Shown here: positions 1 to 7,600 of the stretch, one piece after another
How positions within the stretch are numbered: the first letter of the stretch is position 1
Layout: every line of letters starts with the position of its first letter
Assembly (NCBI GenBank): GCA_024278595.1
Contig: JAJRSW010000097.1
Span: 1-63,014, forward strand
Length of the DNA: 63,014 nucleotides
Direction: 5' to 3'
DNA from: Fidelibacterota bacterium
Lineage (GTDB): Bacteria; Fidelibacterota; UBA8477; JABMPR01
Translations under genes and position numbers: made by a program
The notes under the pieces: model-generated
The model's input: only the letters and a program-made list of their open reading frames with translations
Databases searched by the model: none
Told to the model about the DNA's origin: nothing

Positions 1-343
1 ATAATTCATAGCCACTAAGTTACGCAGGCCCAAAGTTTTAAAATATATATGCTTATCAAAAATTATCACTCACAGACGCAAATAATTCTGTTTAAAATGA
101 CCTTGTTCATAACTTTAATAATCTTCGTGGCTTAGTGTATTCGTGGCAATAATTCATGAATAATGCAGGTTAGGTTAGTATATCACCTGTGTTCAGATAG
201 ATATATATCGAAAGATGATGGCCTTTCCATTGTAACAAAAATTGTGACTATAATCCGTTCTTCAATAAATCTCATATCATTGATTTCCTCGATCTTTTTG
301 AATAATCAACTCGCAACATATATTTAGCCACAGTAAGAACCTG
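1..343. other. AT-rich non-coding stretch with repeat-like motif
   Basis: I see no gene here. The stretch is AT-rich. Around 124-151 it contains CTTCGTGGCTTAGTGTATTC followed by GTGGCAATAA. Related words occur near 11 (GCCACTAAG) and near 55478 (CTTCGTGTCTTTGTGGC). Such 'gccacgaagacacgaag'-type words are common intergenic repeats in environmental bacterial genomes. That identification comes from recall of the pattern, not from a search. Confidence 0.4.
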
Positions 344-649
344 GTGGCGACTGACAAACAAAACCCAATACGTGGTACTCATGAAGCACAACATTACAGC
401 AAATGCTTTCATCAGGCCATGGAGGACGCAAAATTATCAGGGTATAGATTCCACAACCTGAGAGATACCTGTGCAGTCAGGCATTATTTAAAGACACGAG
501 ACATATATGCTGTCAAAACCTTGCTGGGACATGCCAGTGTCGTGATGACCGAAAAATACGCTGACTTCGAGCCCCGGAGGTTAGAGCAAGACTTTCCTGA
601 CCTAGTACAGGAAAACATGCTCAGACCGATCTATCAGCACAAGCTGTAA
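344..649 (+). pseudogene. C-terminal fragment of tyrosine recombinase (phage-type integrase)
   Basis: This is the last ~100 residues of a tyrosine recombinase. The visible catalytic box is HNLRDT (the H-x-L-R box II), followed by LGHASVVMTEKY. The latter supplies the LGH histidine and the tyrosine nucleophile spaced as in the family. Intact integrases are 300-400 residues, so the core-binding domain and the first half of the catalytic domain are missing. The frame is open only from about base 302 and begins with a GTG that has no clear ribosome binding site. It is therefore a stub, not a working enzyme. Its position at the edge of an AT-rich block with hipBA, a lysozyme fragment and a tRNA 3' half suggests the remains of an integrated element. 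Confidence 0.75.
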
Positions 650-764
650 GTGTAAGCTAAACAATTAATTAACAGCATTAGTCGTTTATGCGTCGGCCAC
701 AATTCGCAGGCCACACTTTCGATCATCCCGATTAAACTGTTTCACATAAAGGCTTTCAGCTTTT

Positions 765-791
765 GAACCCCTGCTTCTGAGATAGGGGTTC
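765..791. terminator. Hairpin between integrase stub and hipA
   Basis: GAACCCCT (765-772) and AGGGGTTC (784-791) form a perfect 8-bp stem with an 11-base loop. It lies just past the 3' end of hipA (minus strand) and after the integrase stub (plus strand). Neither side has a good T-tract, so calling it a terminator is tentative. Confidence 0.35.
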
Positions 792-810
792 GAAGCATTA
801 TTGGTTGAGC

Positions 811-1992
811 TTATATTGTTAGTCGTAAATTACTCTCTACCAACTTTAGTAATGAATGCGGTACACCGTGTTCGACTGCCAAGTCTTTCCATCTTGAAAC
901 ATGGTCAGTTGTCTCCTCAATAATTCGATCGATTTTCCGCTTACTGAAAATGGGGCTTAATTTTTCGAGACTATGAAAATCCTCACGGTTAAAGTTGTCT
1001 CGCTTTCCGTTAAGCTTCATCCAGTGACTATTAACCCAATCACTTCCAGGTTTGTAACTGAAGGCTAAATCGTACGCAGGAGATAGTTGCCATTGGTTTT
1101 GATCATCGAGTAGGAATCCAAAGTTTTTGGAATGATCGTCATGATTCCGCGCCACAATATTAAAAACCATCCGTTTAAAAATTTGTATGGCATCATCAGG
1201 ATTTAAACCAAGCTCCCGTGCTATTGCGAATAGCTCGGCATAAGAGTATGACCCCGCTTTTTTGTAACTAATGTGAGCCAAGCCATTTAATGTTTGTACA
1301 TGCCTCTTTTCATTACCATCCCGATCAAAACGCTGAGTAATAAAGTGGCGTCTATCACCTTCGTTCAGCAAGTGACAAGACATCATGTCTATCCCACATG
1401 CTTTCGCCATAAGGTGATAAACATACTCCATTGTTCCATAGCCCATTGGATCGCCGAAGGTTTCCTTATCAGTGTTGTGCTCGCTGACACCATCAAATTT
1501 CATTATATAGTGTGTAAACCCATCTGGTGCATCTGTTTGACCAGATCGAACCTGAGTGAAGTCATTATTAAACGCGAGGACTGCTTTTGGTCTGACGCCA
1601 CCGGCACTCATACCTACGGACAATAGTGCCAACATTGCTTCTTTATCTTCTTGTCCCCGCTCGCCAAGTATGGCCTTGAATTTTTCGCGTTTATCTAAGA
1701 TATCCTGTGCAACAGACACCAGAGATTGAATTTCTACATTTTGTGAAGAGTTTAAGTGTTTTCTTCGGGTAGCAGGGTGAAATGTTAATGCTCCCATGCC
1801 ACGCTTACCGGTATACTTAAGCCGTTGTATTGGTGTAATATCAGTTGGTGATTTACCCTGGCTGGCTATCCATGCATTCAATACAGCATTTCCAAAGTCA
1901 TCAGGTAATGAGTCCGCTATCATTCCTGGTAACCCTTTAAAGGCAGCAGGATCGGCTTCTGGGAATGAATATATTTTTTGAGACAAAGGCAT
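811..1992 (-). pseudogene. hipA: HipA-family kinase toxin, main part (frameshifted gene)
   Basis: HipA toxins are Ser/Thr kinases (the E. coli enzyme phosphorylates GltX) held in check by HipB. The piece holds most of the fold. SAGGVRPK near residues 129-136 is the ATP-binding glycine loop, NHDDHSKNF near 283 is the catalytic loop, and SPAYDLAFS near 305 is the metal-binding Asp segment. It starts at MPLSQKIYSF, which in intact HipA proteins is internal, at the end of the N-terminal domain after LSPL. The missing N-terminal part lies immediately upstream (1993-2129) in another frame. One extra A in the GAAATG at 1990-1995 would join the two parts into a normal ~440-residue protein. Either the toxin is inactivated or the read has a one-base error. 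Confidence 0.85.
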
Positions 1993-2129
1993 TTCAATGG
2001 CGACAATTCTATCCCTGTTTTGATAAAGCGAGGTTCAAATTCGAAAGAGCCAACTCCCGTTTCAGTATTGAAACTGACAACGCCAATTTCGTGCTCTTTA
2101 TATTTTACATGGACAAAATCCGTTACCAT
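1993..2129 (-). pseudogene. hipA: HipA N-terminal subdomain (5' part of frameshifted hipA)
   Basis: About 46 codons from MVTDFVHVKYKEHEIGVV to GIELSPLK match the HipA N1 subdomain, a short beta-rich segment ending in the S-P-L motif just before the M-P-L of the next domain. The reading then slips into the wrong frame and stops after about 20 more codons. The ATG overlaps the last codons of the antitoxin gene by 7 bases, the usual translational coupling of hipBA operons. Together with 811-1992 this is one gene. Confidence 0.8.
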
Positions 2130-2482
2130 GAGGGCTTATCCTCTATGGCTTGAGCGCTTCCCTTCTTTGGTCTTGATGCTCGTTGCCTTTCATGCCCTTT
2201 GAGTTTCGCTAGCTGTATTGGGGATACTTCTTGTTCAGGTAAAAATATGTTGAGTTGGCCTACCATATCCATTGAGACTAATATGGCAACAAGGTTTTCT
2301 AATTGTACCCTTCCTTTTTCGGCATTAAGGATAGTCTTTCTATTTAAACCAGTTCGTGATGCCACTTCAGTTTGTGTCAAATCAGCATTTAGCCGGGCTT
2401 GTTTTAGCCTGTTCCCTAATTCTTCAGCTATCGCAGATGCGGACATGTTGTCAAGTTTCATAATGTTACCTATTTCGGACAT
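2123..2482 (-). CDS. hipB: HipB-like XRE-family antitoxin
   Basis: This 119-residue protein has a Cro/C1-type helix-turn-helix at about residues 22-77 (GNRLKQARLNADLTQTEVA, then SRTGLNRKTI as recognition helix). HipB dimers bind operators and neutralise HipA. The C-terminal tail (residues ~85-119) is Lys/Arg rich and looks disordered, as in HipB, where the tail is protease sensitive. The gene precedes and overlaps hipA, giving antitoxin-then-toxin order. Two palindromes at its start suggest autoregulation. The antitoxin is intact although the toxin gene is frameshifted. Confidence 0.85.
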   Translation of the reverse strand: MSEIGNIMKLDNMSASAIAEELGNRLKQARLNADLTQTEVASRTGLNRKTILNAEKGRVQLENLVAILVSMDMVGQLNIFLPEQEVSPIQLAKLKGHERQRASRPKKGSAQAIEDKPSW

Positions 2483-2521
2483 TAAGTAGCTTTACTGCAC
2501 TTAATGTGATCCTTTGAGGAT
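2479..2521. promoter_or_regulatory. Candidate HipB operators
   Basis: Two inverted repeats sit at the start of hipB. ACATTAAGT (2479-2487) pairs with ACTTAATGT (2499-2507) across 11 bases and overlaps the start codon. ATCCT-TTG-AGGAT lies at 2509-2521. The known E. coli HipB site is TATCC-N8-GGATA, so the second palindrome has similar half-sites with a shorter spacer. Binding is inferred. Confidence 0.5.
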
Positions 2522-2829
2522 AATGTAGATGAATTAAATAGACATCACAAATACTTTTTATAAAGTCCGTAAAGGGTAACATAAAATAAATAATATGCAG
2601 TTAATGGGTATAAAATGGTACTTTATAAAGATATGTATTTTGCCTTCGGCTCTAGGAGGTTTCGTCAGGCTTCGATTTGCCGATAGCATTTCTGGCTGCA
2701 CATTGGAAAGTCCTATACAGCAAGGCTTCGATAAATTGAACTTCTGCTTAGTAGGTAGGGGGTCAGGAATGATGCTAAAAATAGTGGGGATTGTCACCAC
2801 TCTAATTTTCAATTGGTTGACGATACCAT
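2522..2829. other. Intergenic stretch, no supported gene
   Basis: The two open frames of 81 and 92 codons here (one per strand) overlap each other and show no recognisable domain or good ribosome binding site. The hipBA promoter should lie in the left part, reading toward 2482. Confidence 0.45.
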
Positions 2830-4137
2830 TTAGCAATTAACCCCGTTAAGAATGAATCTCCAAGCGGGTACAACATGAATCTTTCCAGCCTCGACGGCAA
2901 AAGAATCCTCTTCGTTTCGGGTCACAATCGTTCCTTCTGGCAGACCTAGCTCCGTCATTGCCGCGGCCAACGCGGCCACTTCACGAGTTTTAGTTTTTGG
3001 GTTTACCAGTGATTCGGAAACCTGGAAAAGAGTTTTTGTCCGTTTCTGAGACAAGACCAGAAAATCAACTTCTCGTCCTCCGTTTGTACGGTAATAAAAC
3101 ACTTTTGATGAGGATCGTCTTAAGGTGGTGAAGACTAGGTTCTCTAACAGATGCCCCGAGTTTAATAATATTCCTGAGCTTAAGGATGATACCATTGCAT
3201 GATCGATGCAGTATATCTTTTTCGGGTTGACATTTGCCCGAGCTATTGATGCATCAAACATTCGGACGGTAAAGAGTATGTAGGCGTCTTCGAACCAATT
3301 GAGGTAATCTGAAACAGAGGATTTGGGTACATTGTATCCCAGGGATTTGAGGTACTGAGTAAGTTTGTTAATCGTATACAGTGATCCGGTATTGTCAATC
3401 AGCTTTAGGGCCAAATCTTTCACCGCCTTGGGGTGGGATACGTCGTATCGTTCAATGATATCTCGGAATAGCATAGCATTGAAGTATTCCTGATGAATCT
3501 TTATTCGAAGGCTGGAGTCTAAGCTCAGAACTTCCGGGAATCCTCCAGTTTCATAATATTTTTCATATGCTTTCTGTATCAGTAGTCTTTGCTTTGTGGA
3601 AAGATCTGATCCATGCTTTATCTCTTGATAATCCAGGCTCTCAGCGAAGGAAAAGGGGAATACTTCCCACGAGAGTGCCCTACCTCGCATCTGGGTTGCA
3701 ATTTCCCTGGATAGCATTTGCGCTGATGCTCCTGTGATATAGACCTGGCAGTTTTCCGTTCGCATTACTCTATCAGTAAAGGATTCCCAGCCTGGGATTA
3801 CTTGTATCTCATCGAAGAACAAGTAGATCTTTTCAGTATTCTTCTTCTCTGGGAACAGGGCAAAATATGCTTCCAGAATCAACCCAAGATTATCGGCTTG
3901 GAGTGTATGCAGGCGGTCATCAAAAAAGTTAATATACAGGATATTTTCTTGTGATACTCCAGAATCCAACAGCTTCTGAATCAATTGGAATAGGTAGGTA
4001 GACTTCCCGCTTCTCCTGGCACCTATGCAGATAGTTGCCTTGTTTGGAACTGGAGTTACTTCGAGTCTTCGGGGAATTCCAGTATCGTTTTTCTGCTCCT
4101 GAAAATCTAGAATAATCCCTTTTAATATTTCTAACAT
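2830..4137 (-). CDS. AAA-family ATPase with DUF4143 tail (AAA_14)
   Basis: Residues ~25-55 hold Walker A (GARRSGKSTYLF). Residues ~105-115 hold Walker B (YLFFDEIQ), followed by a sensor-like VYITGAS. The middle carries helical segments and a winged-helix-like region. The C-terminal ~120 residues form the DUF4143 part with the GREVDFLV motif typical of this family. The 435-residue length is normal for AAA_14/DUF4143 proteins. These are abundant, often mobile genes of unknown substrate; some are suspected defence or toxin-related ATPases, but none of that is shown here. AGGAG (plus coordinates 4143-4147) precedes the ATG. It is monocistronic between the hipBA remnant and a lysozyme fragment. 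Confidence 0.85.
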   Translation of the reverse strand: MLEILKGIILDFQEQKNDTGIPRRLEVTPVPNKATICIGARRSGKSTYLFQLIQKLLDSGVSQENILYINFFDDRLHTLQADNLGLILEAYFALFPEKKNTEKIYLFFDEIQVIPGWESFTDRVMRTENCQVYITGASAQMLSREIATQMRGRALSWEVFPFSFAESLDYQEIKHGSDLSTKQRLLIQKAYEKYYETGGFPEVLSLDSSLRIKIHQEYFNAMLFRDIIERYDVSHPKAVKDLALKLIDNTGSLYTINKLTQYLKSLGYNVPKSSVSDYLNWFEDAYILFTVRMFDASIARANVNPKKIYCIDHAMVSSLSSGILLNSGHLLENLVFTTLRRSSSKVFYYRTNGGREVDFLVLSQKRTKTLFQVSESLVNPKTKTREVAALAAAMTELGLPEGTIVTRNEEDSFAVEAGKIHVVPAWRFILNGVNC

Positions 4138-4320
4138 GCTAGCTCCTGACCCGTACTTCTTCTGATGTTGCCACTAATCGGTAATAAATATAACCAGTAT
4201 GGACTCAATGTGGTAAGAAATATATCCAATATTGATTTATGTTACTTCATCAGCATAAAAAGATTTGATGAACAAGAAAAGGAGTCAATTCCATTCAATT
4301 AAAGCAATGCCATAATATGT

Positions 4321-4746
4321 ATGAGCAGGAGTTCAAGAATAGCGAATAATTTTATTGGAGCTGTTCCACGTTATTCTCAGAGTTTACCACCTGCCGTTGA
4401 TGTAGAGACGGCAGGCAATTCAACCAATACCCCAGACAAAGACTGGTTGAAAAGTGAGTTGCGAATTTGCTTACAGCTACTCGAGAAGCATTATGGGCAA
4501 AAACCCATTATTTATGTTAACAAGATTTTCTATTGGAAATATTTGGAAGAAGAATTTCAAGACTATCATATAGGGATACGTGATATCTTTCTCCCTCCTG
4601 GCTTCTTGCTTAGCACTAGGTGGACACTCTGGCAGTACTATGACCGTGGTGGAATACCCGGGATTGAGGGTCCAGTTGACTTGAATGTATATTATTGTGA
4701 CTGGATTTCATTTGATATTTTCACCACTAAGACTAAAGGAAAATAA
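4321..4746 (+). pseudogene. GH25 lysozyme, N-terminally truncated
   Basis: The 141 residues match the second half of glycoside hydrolase family 25 muramidases, which cleave peptidoglycan between MurNAc and GlcNAc. PPAVDVE contains the D-x-E active-site pair. IIYVNKIFYWKYL is the next strand, and LWQYYDRGGIPGIEGPVDLN is the characteristic C-terminal W-Q-Y...V-D-N segment. The first ~80 residues, including the opening D-V-S-x-W/H-Q strand, are missing. An in-frame stop lies about 20 bases upstream and there is no ribosome binding site. It is a gene fragment, perhaps from a prophage or from the element that supplied the integrase. Confidence 0.75.
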
Positions 4747-5109
4747 GAACCCTAAGGATGACCCTTATAACGGAAAAAATCATGCAGGGAATTTTACTTG
4801 TCGTTGATCAAGATGGATGCAACCCGTACCCGGGCTCACAATGTTTTTATTGACTGGTGCAAAATTTTGGGTCGTAATCAAGCAAAAGCGATTAGCTGGA
4901 AACCTTGGGAAGTGATCGTAAGGTTATTGGTGAATTTGCCTGTTATCGGTACTTATTCTCTGGTTTGGAATCCAAATTGAATCAGAGAATGATTTCAAAT
5001 TATTATTGGGAATTATGGTGTTATGATAGCATCTTAGGAAAATCATGTCCAGGTGTCACAGAATATTAAGAAGAAAACAAAAATAAATTCTAGATTAAGG
5101 AGTGCTTGA
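4747..5109. other. Intergenic stretch with possible degenerate ORFs
   Basis: Two short overlapping frames exist: 60 codons from a TTG at 4798, and about 57 open codons without a start ending near 5069. Neither resembles a known family. They could be the remains of one decayed gene shifted between frames. An AAGGAG ribosome binding site at 5097-5102 belongs to the next gene. Confidence 0.4.
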
Positions 5110-5349
5110 ATGCTAGGTATAATCAATACGATTTTCAATATTTATTTATGGGGCCTCATTATATACGGGATAATAATGATGTTGGATATTAAAGTCTCCG
5201 TCATTAGAAAAGGTATTCCAATATATGATGTTCCATTAGAATATATTGGATCTATTGTGAAACCGATTACCATAGGTAGCCGGAGATTTGATCTGTCATT
5301 TCTCATCTTGTATTTTCTTTTAAGGTTGATCCAGAATATTCTACATTGA
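5110..5349 (+). CDS. Small YggT-like membrane protein
   Basis: This is a 79-residue protein with hydrophobic segments at about 5-25 and 57-78. The linker IYDVPLEYIGSIVKPI followed by a short gap and FDLSFLIL resembles the YggT pattern, in which a P-x-x-x-I-x-P stretch precedes an IDLSP-like start of the second helix. YggT proteins are small inner-membrane proteins of unclear function. An AAGGAG Shine-Dalgarno lies 7 bases before the ATG, which supports the start. The assignment to YggT is a pattern resemblance, not certain. Confidence 0.55.
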   Translation: MLGIINTIFNIYLWGLIIYGIIMMLDIKVSVIRKGIPIYDVPLEYIGSIVKPITIGSRRFDLSFLILYFLLRLIQNILH

Positions 5350-5550
5350 GGCTATTACATTCAGTGATAAGAATTAAGATTATGCATTTCCACTGAAATT
5401 GGACGTTTATCCATCTTGACGATATATGATTGAATGAGCATCATAAACCGGCCCCTTTTTGCGGGCAGGCCCCATTTCGGCAGGCCACTACTTTTAGTCG
5501 CACACCTTAACTGGTATAATATCAATCACATATAATTTAACATATGCTTT
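5350..5550. other. Intergenic stretch with GGCAGGC repeats
   Basis: No gene is visible. Around 5462-5488 it contains GGGCAGGCCCCATTTCGGCA followed by GGCCACT, related to copies near 690, 5817 and 7874. The 3' end borders the tRNA fragment, and the 5' half of a tRNA is not present here. Confidence 0.4.
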
Positions 5551-5594
5551 CTTACAAGCAGGGGGTCGGGGGTTCGACTCCCTCAGCGCCCACC
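5551..5594 (+). tRNA. 3' half of a tRNA-Val(UAC) gene (partial; probable attachment-site scar)
   Basis: Read in tRNA numbering from position 32, the loop CTTACAA gives anticodon TAC. A variable loop follows, then a full T-arm (GGGGG-TTCGACT-CCCTC) and the acceptor 3' strand AGCGCCC with discriminator A and CC. The sequence to the left does not supply the anticodon-stem partner, D-arm or 5' acceptor strand, so the gene is only a 3' half. Tyrosine recombinases commonly insert at tRNA 3' halves and leave such a copy at the far end of the element. This cannot make a tRNA. Confidence 0.8.
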
Positions 5595-5640
5595 CCCCAA
5601 GCCCTCGGCGACTTCGGTGGCTGGGGGGGCTATTCTGTTT
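5593..5640 (+). terminator. Terminator-like hairpin after the tRNA-Val half
   Basis: CCCCCC-A-AGCC (5593-5603) pairs with GGCTGGGGGG (5619-5628), a very stable GC-rich stem. CTATTCTGTTTTTA follows. This is the position and form of an intrinsic terminator for the tRNA gene whose 5' half has been lost. Confidence 0.6.
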
Positions 5641-5887
5641 TTAGGAGAATGGCGTAGAGTAAGAGGTAGAGCTGGTTAGCCCTGTATCCTCGCCATCCGT
5701 CGCGTCATGCTGAGCCAGTCGAAGAATCTTGATCCTGATCAAAAATCTGCTTATTGACCCACCCTGTAAAACCTACCAACTATGACAAACAATGACTCTG
5801 TATGCCAATAACACATCGGGCAGGCTAAAATGGGCAGGCTAATTGTCCTCCCTTTCTGATGCCAATGTTTATCAATTCTCTTGCATC
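5641..5887. other. Intergenic stretch with dispersed-repeat motifs
   Basis: No gene is seen. CGTCATGCTGAGCCAGTCGA at about 5702 is a widespread intergenic repeat word, and a variant (GTGCTGAGTTCATCGAAG) is near 10000. GGGCAGGCTAAAATGGGCAG at about 5818 belongs to the GGCAGGC repeat group. Confidence 0.4.
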
Positions 5888-5907
5888 TGTTAAGTGATTA
5901 GTTAACA
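5888..5907. promoter_or_regulatory. Candidate operator of the TAC operon
   Basis: TGTTAA (5888-5893) and TTAACA (5902-5907) form a perfect inverted repeat with an 8-base spacer, ending 10 bases before the toxin ATG. A possible promoter, TTGCAT (5881) and TAACAT (5903) with 16-base spacing, overlaps it. Autoregulation by the HTH antitoxin is the natural expectation. Confidence 0.45.
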
Positions 5908-5917
5908 TTGTACGGAA

Positions 5918-6325
5918 ATGAAAGAAATCCACTTTAATGAAATTACCATAAGCGAGGAATACGGGGAACCATTAAAGAAAATTTATTCGGTGGCGATAGG
6001 CGATAAAAGTGAAGTTTTTGATGTCCTGTTATCTCTTACAGAAGACAAACAAGATACCATTAAGGAACTCATATCTAAAATGGCTACGGTACCGAATTAT
6101 AAATCAGATAGTATTCAATGGAACCTAAAGAAATACAAGTATGGTGAAGTTAAGCCAAAACCTCAGAGGTTCTTCTTTTTTCAAGAAGTTGGCGACTCAA
6201 TAATATTCTTTGCAGCGGTTATGAATAAAGATCAAAATACTTTAGGCGATGCCTTCTATAAGAGTTTAGATAAAAAAAGGGAAAAATTTAGCGATGAGTT
6301 TAAAGGACGACACAAAAAAGGTTAA
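5918..6325 (+). CDS. RelE/HigB-like toxin of a TAC module
   Basis: This 135-residue protein has a C-terminal half matching the HigB/RelE core pattern. A basic strand (PKPQRFFFFQEVG) is followed by a hydrophobic strand (SIIFFAAVMNKDQNT) and a terminal helix rich in Lys/Arg/Glu. HigB relatives are ribosome-dependent mRNA endonucleases. The N-terminal ~50 residues add a segment not found in minimal HigB. The gene is first in a tight operon: its end overlaps the HTH antitoxin start by 32 bases, and the antitoxin overlaps a SecB-like chaperone. Toxin-first order is characteristic of HigBA. The family match is by pattern only, and a phage Gp49-like protein would look similar. Confidence 0.65.
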   Translation: MKEIHFNEITISEEYGEPLKKIYSVAIGDKSEVFDVLLSLTEDKQDTIKELISKMATVPNYKSDSIQWNLKKYKYGEVKPKPQRFFFFQEVGDSIIFFAAVMNKDQNTLGDAFYKSLDKKREKFSDEFKGRHKKG

Positions 6326-6812
6326 CGATCTATTTTCCTCCAAGCGGACTGCGAATCAAAAGTCTTGGGGTGTGATCCATGATTTTTACCATATAATCCT
6401 AAATGTAATGGAAGAAAAGAAGATAAAGCGTACAGATTTAGCAAAAAGACTTGACGTATCGAGAGCAGCTGTGACTCAAATGCTCAATGAATCCCCAAAT
6501 ATCAGTGTACGAAGGATGGTTGAGATTGCAGATGCAATTGGAGTCGAATTAAAAATATCCTCCAAAGATCGTGATTGGTTTTCAGCGCACTCCACTATGC
6601 AATCAGGCGAGAATAAATACTCTCTAAATATGAAAGTCTGCCTTGAGAACAAAAAAGGTGTTACACCCAAATTAGGTAGGGATGCACAATATTATCGGGC
6701 GGTGGATAAAGCATCAAGCACAATAGTTACCATACCAGTAAATCCAAAAACTGTCCACACAATTTCAGGATATGATAATACACTCGAGGAGTGTCAAAGG
6801 TGGATGAACTGA
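6294..6812 (+). CDS. XRE-family antitoxin with extended C-terminal tail (HigA-like)
   Basis: This 172-residue protein has a helix-turn-helix at about residues 38-90 (EKKIKRTDLAKRLDVSRAAV as the first helices, then MLNESPNISVRRMVEIADA). Plain HigA antitoxins are about 90-130 residues. Here ~75 more residues follow the HTH and end in NTLEECQRWMN. In TAC systems the antitoxin carries a C-terminal chaperone-addiction segment that makes its folding depend on the SecB-like partner, and this tail is in the right place for that role. The gene overlaps both neighbours, implying coupled translation. The addiction role is inferred. Confidence 0.75.
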   Translation: MSLKDDTKKVNDLFSSKRTANQKSWGVIHDFYHIILNVMEEKKIKRTDLAKRLDVSRAAVTQMLNESPNISVRRMVEIADAIGVELKISSKDRDWFSAHSTMQSGENKYSLNMKVCLENKKGVTPKLGRDAQYYRAVDKASSTIVTIPVNPKTVHTISGYDNTLEECQRWMN

Positions 6813-7300
6813 TGAAGAAGAGTACTAAAGTAAAAGAGAAACAGGTCCAGTTCAAAATCCATAGAATAAGAAAATTGGGGTTTTCTGAGAACGATCCTTC
6901 ATTGCTTGGACTTGGTGATTCCGAAATTAAAGAAGCCCAAATTGACATGGGGTTTTCATTTCGGGTAGATGTTGAAACAGAGATGTTGTCTTTATTAATG
7001 AACGCAGGTTTCTATATACTTGATCAAGGTAAAAGGAAGAACCTATTTAGCATCAATACTGAGTATACATTCATCATCCTCAATTTTAAAGAAACATTTG
7101 ATTATACCAAAGAGAAGCGAATAGAACTACCAGACCCCTTAATGTATATTTTATTGAATCTGACCATAGCAGGTACTCGGGGAATGATTGCGGCTCTTAT
7201 AAATACGGAAGGATATAAACACTTAATTCTTCCTCCAATAGATGTGAAAGACGTTTTGGAGACTATAAAAAGGGCTGGATCAGGGCAGCAGATAGCTTAG
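6791..7300 (+). CDS. SecB-like chaperone of a TAC module
   Basis: This is a 169-residue protein. After an N-terminal strand region (VQFKIHRIRKLGF) it shows alternating strands (FSFRVDVETEML, YTFIILNFKETFDY). A final helix with R-G (LNLTIAGTRGMIAAL) follows, then LILPPIDVKDVL. That last part parallels SecB, where a final helix is followed by an L-x-P-I/P-x-F/V-x-x-L/Y element. Dedicated SecB-like proteins protect TAC antitoxins from proteolysis, as Rv1957 does for HigA1 in M. tuberculosis. It is the third gene of a coupled toxin-antitoxin-chaperone operon. The identification rests on secondary-structure pattern plus context. Confidence 0.65.
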   Translation: MSKVDELMKKSTKVKEKQVQFKIHRIRKLGFSENDPSLLGLGDSEIKEAQIDMGFSFRVDVETEMLSLLMNAGFYILDQGKRKNLFSINTEYTFIILNFKETFDYTKEKRIELPDPLMYILLNLTIAGTRGMIAALINTEGYKHLILPPIDVKDVLETIKRAGSGQQIA

Positions 7301-7337
7301 ATAATACAAATCAATGAGGGTATGCCCTGCACCCAAT

Positions 7338-7559
7338 CTATTTTATTGCCTGCCCCACAATCACATCCGCCAACTGAACCTGAGTGGTTTGAGTATTATT
7401 CAAGCTCTCCTGCATGGAATCACAGATAGCCATGAGTTCATCCACCTTGGCTACGATGTGGTGTTGTTCAGTGAGAGGAGGTAGGGGAACCTCCAAGTGC
7501 TTTAAGGCATTCCCCTTGACGTTTGGCTGTCCTGTCCCCATTGATTGTGCATATATGGA
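7338..7559 (-). pseudogene. hsdS: HsdS (type I restriction specificity subunit) C-terminal stub
   Basis: The last ~74 residues of an HsdS protein are present. SIYAQSMGTGQPNVKGNALK and then PLPPLTEQHHIVAKVDELM form the classical end of a target-recognition domain. The long coiled-coil conserved helix follows (VDELMAICDSMQ...). The rest of the gene is missing. Directly upstream, from 7563, the sequence changes into an IS21-type terminal repeat. No hsdR or hsdM is in the window. It is a dead fragment of a type I restriction locus truncated by a transposition event. Confidence 0.8.
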
Positions 7560-7562
7560 ACA

Positions 7563-7600
7563 TCCGGTGAACTTCGGACAGCGATTCCGAAACTTCCGGA
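7563..7600. repeat. IS21-type terminal repeat copy at hsdS breakpoint
   Basis: TCCGGTGAACTTCGGACAGC followed by GATTCCGAAACTTCCGGA repeats almost exactly the sequence at 9346-9380. It marks an insertion-sequence end left at the hsdS truncation point; the rest of that element is gone from this side. Confidence 0.65.

Noticed and set aside
765..795. GGGGTTCGAA as a tRNA T-arm near the hipA end
   Set aside because: The flanking bases do not form a T-stem or acceptor stem; it is only part of a hairpin.
2558..2840. Two overlapping small open frames on opposite strands
   Set aside because: No family match, no ribosome binding site and mutual overlap; treated as intergenic.
4798..4980. 60-codon open frame after the lysozyme fragment
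   Set aside because: It starts with TTG, has no ribosome binding site and matches nothing I know; probably debris.
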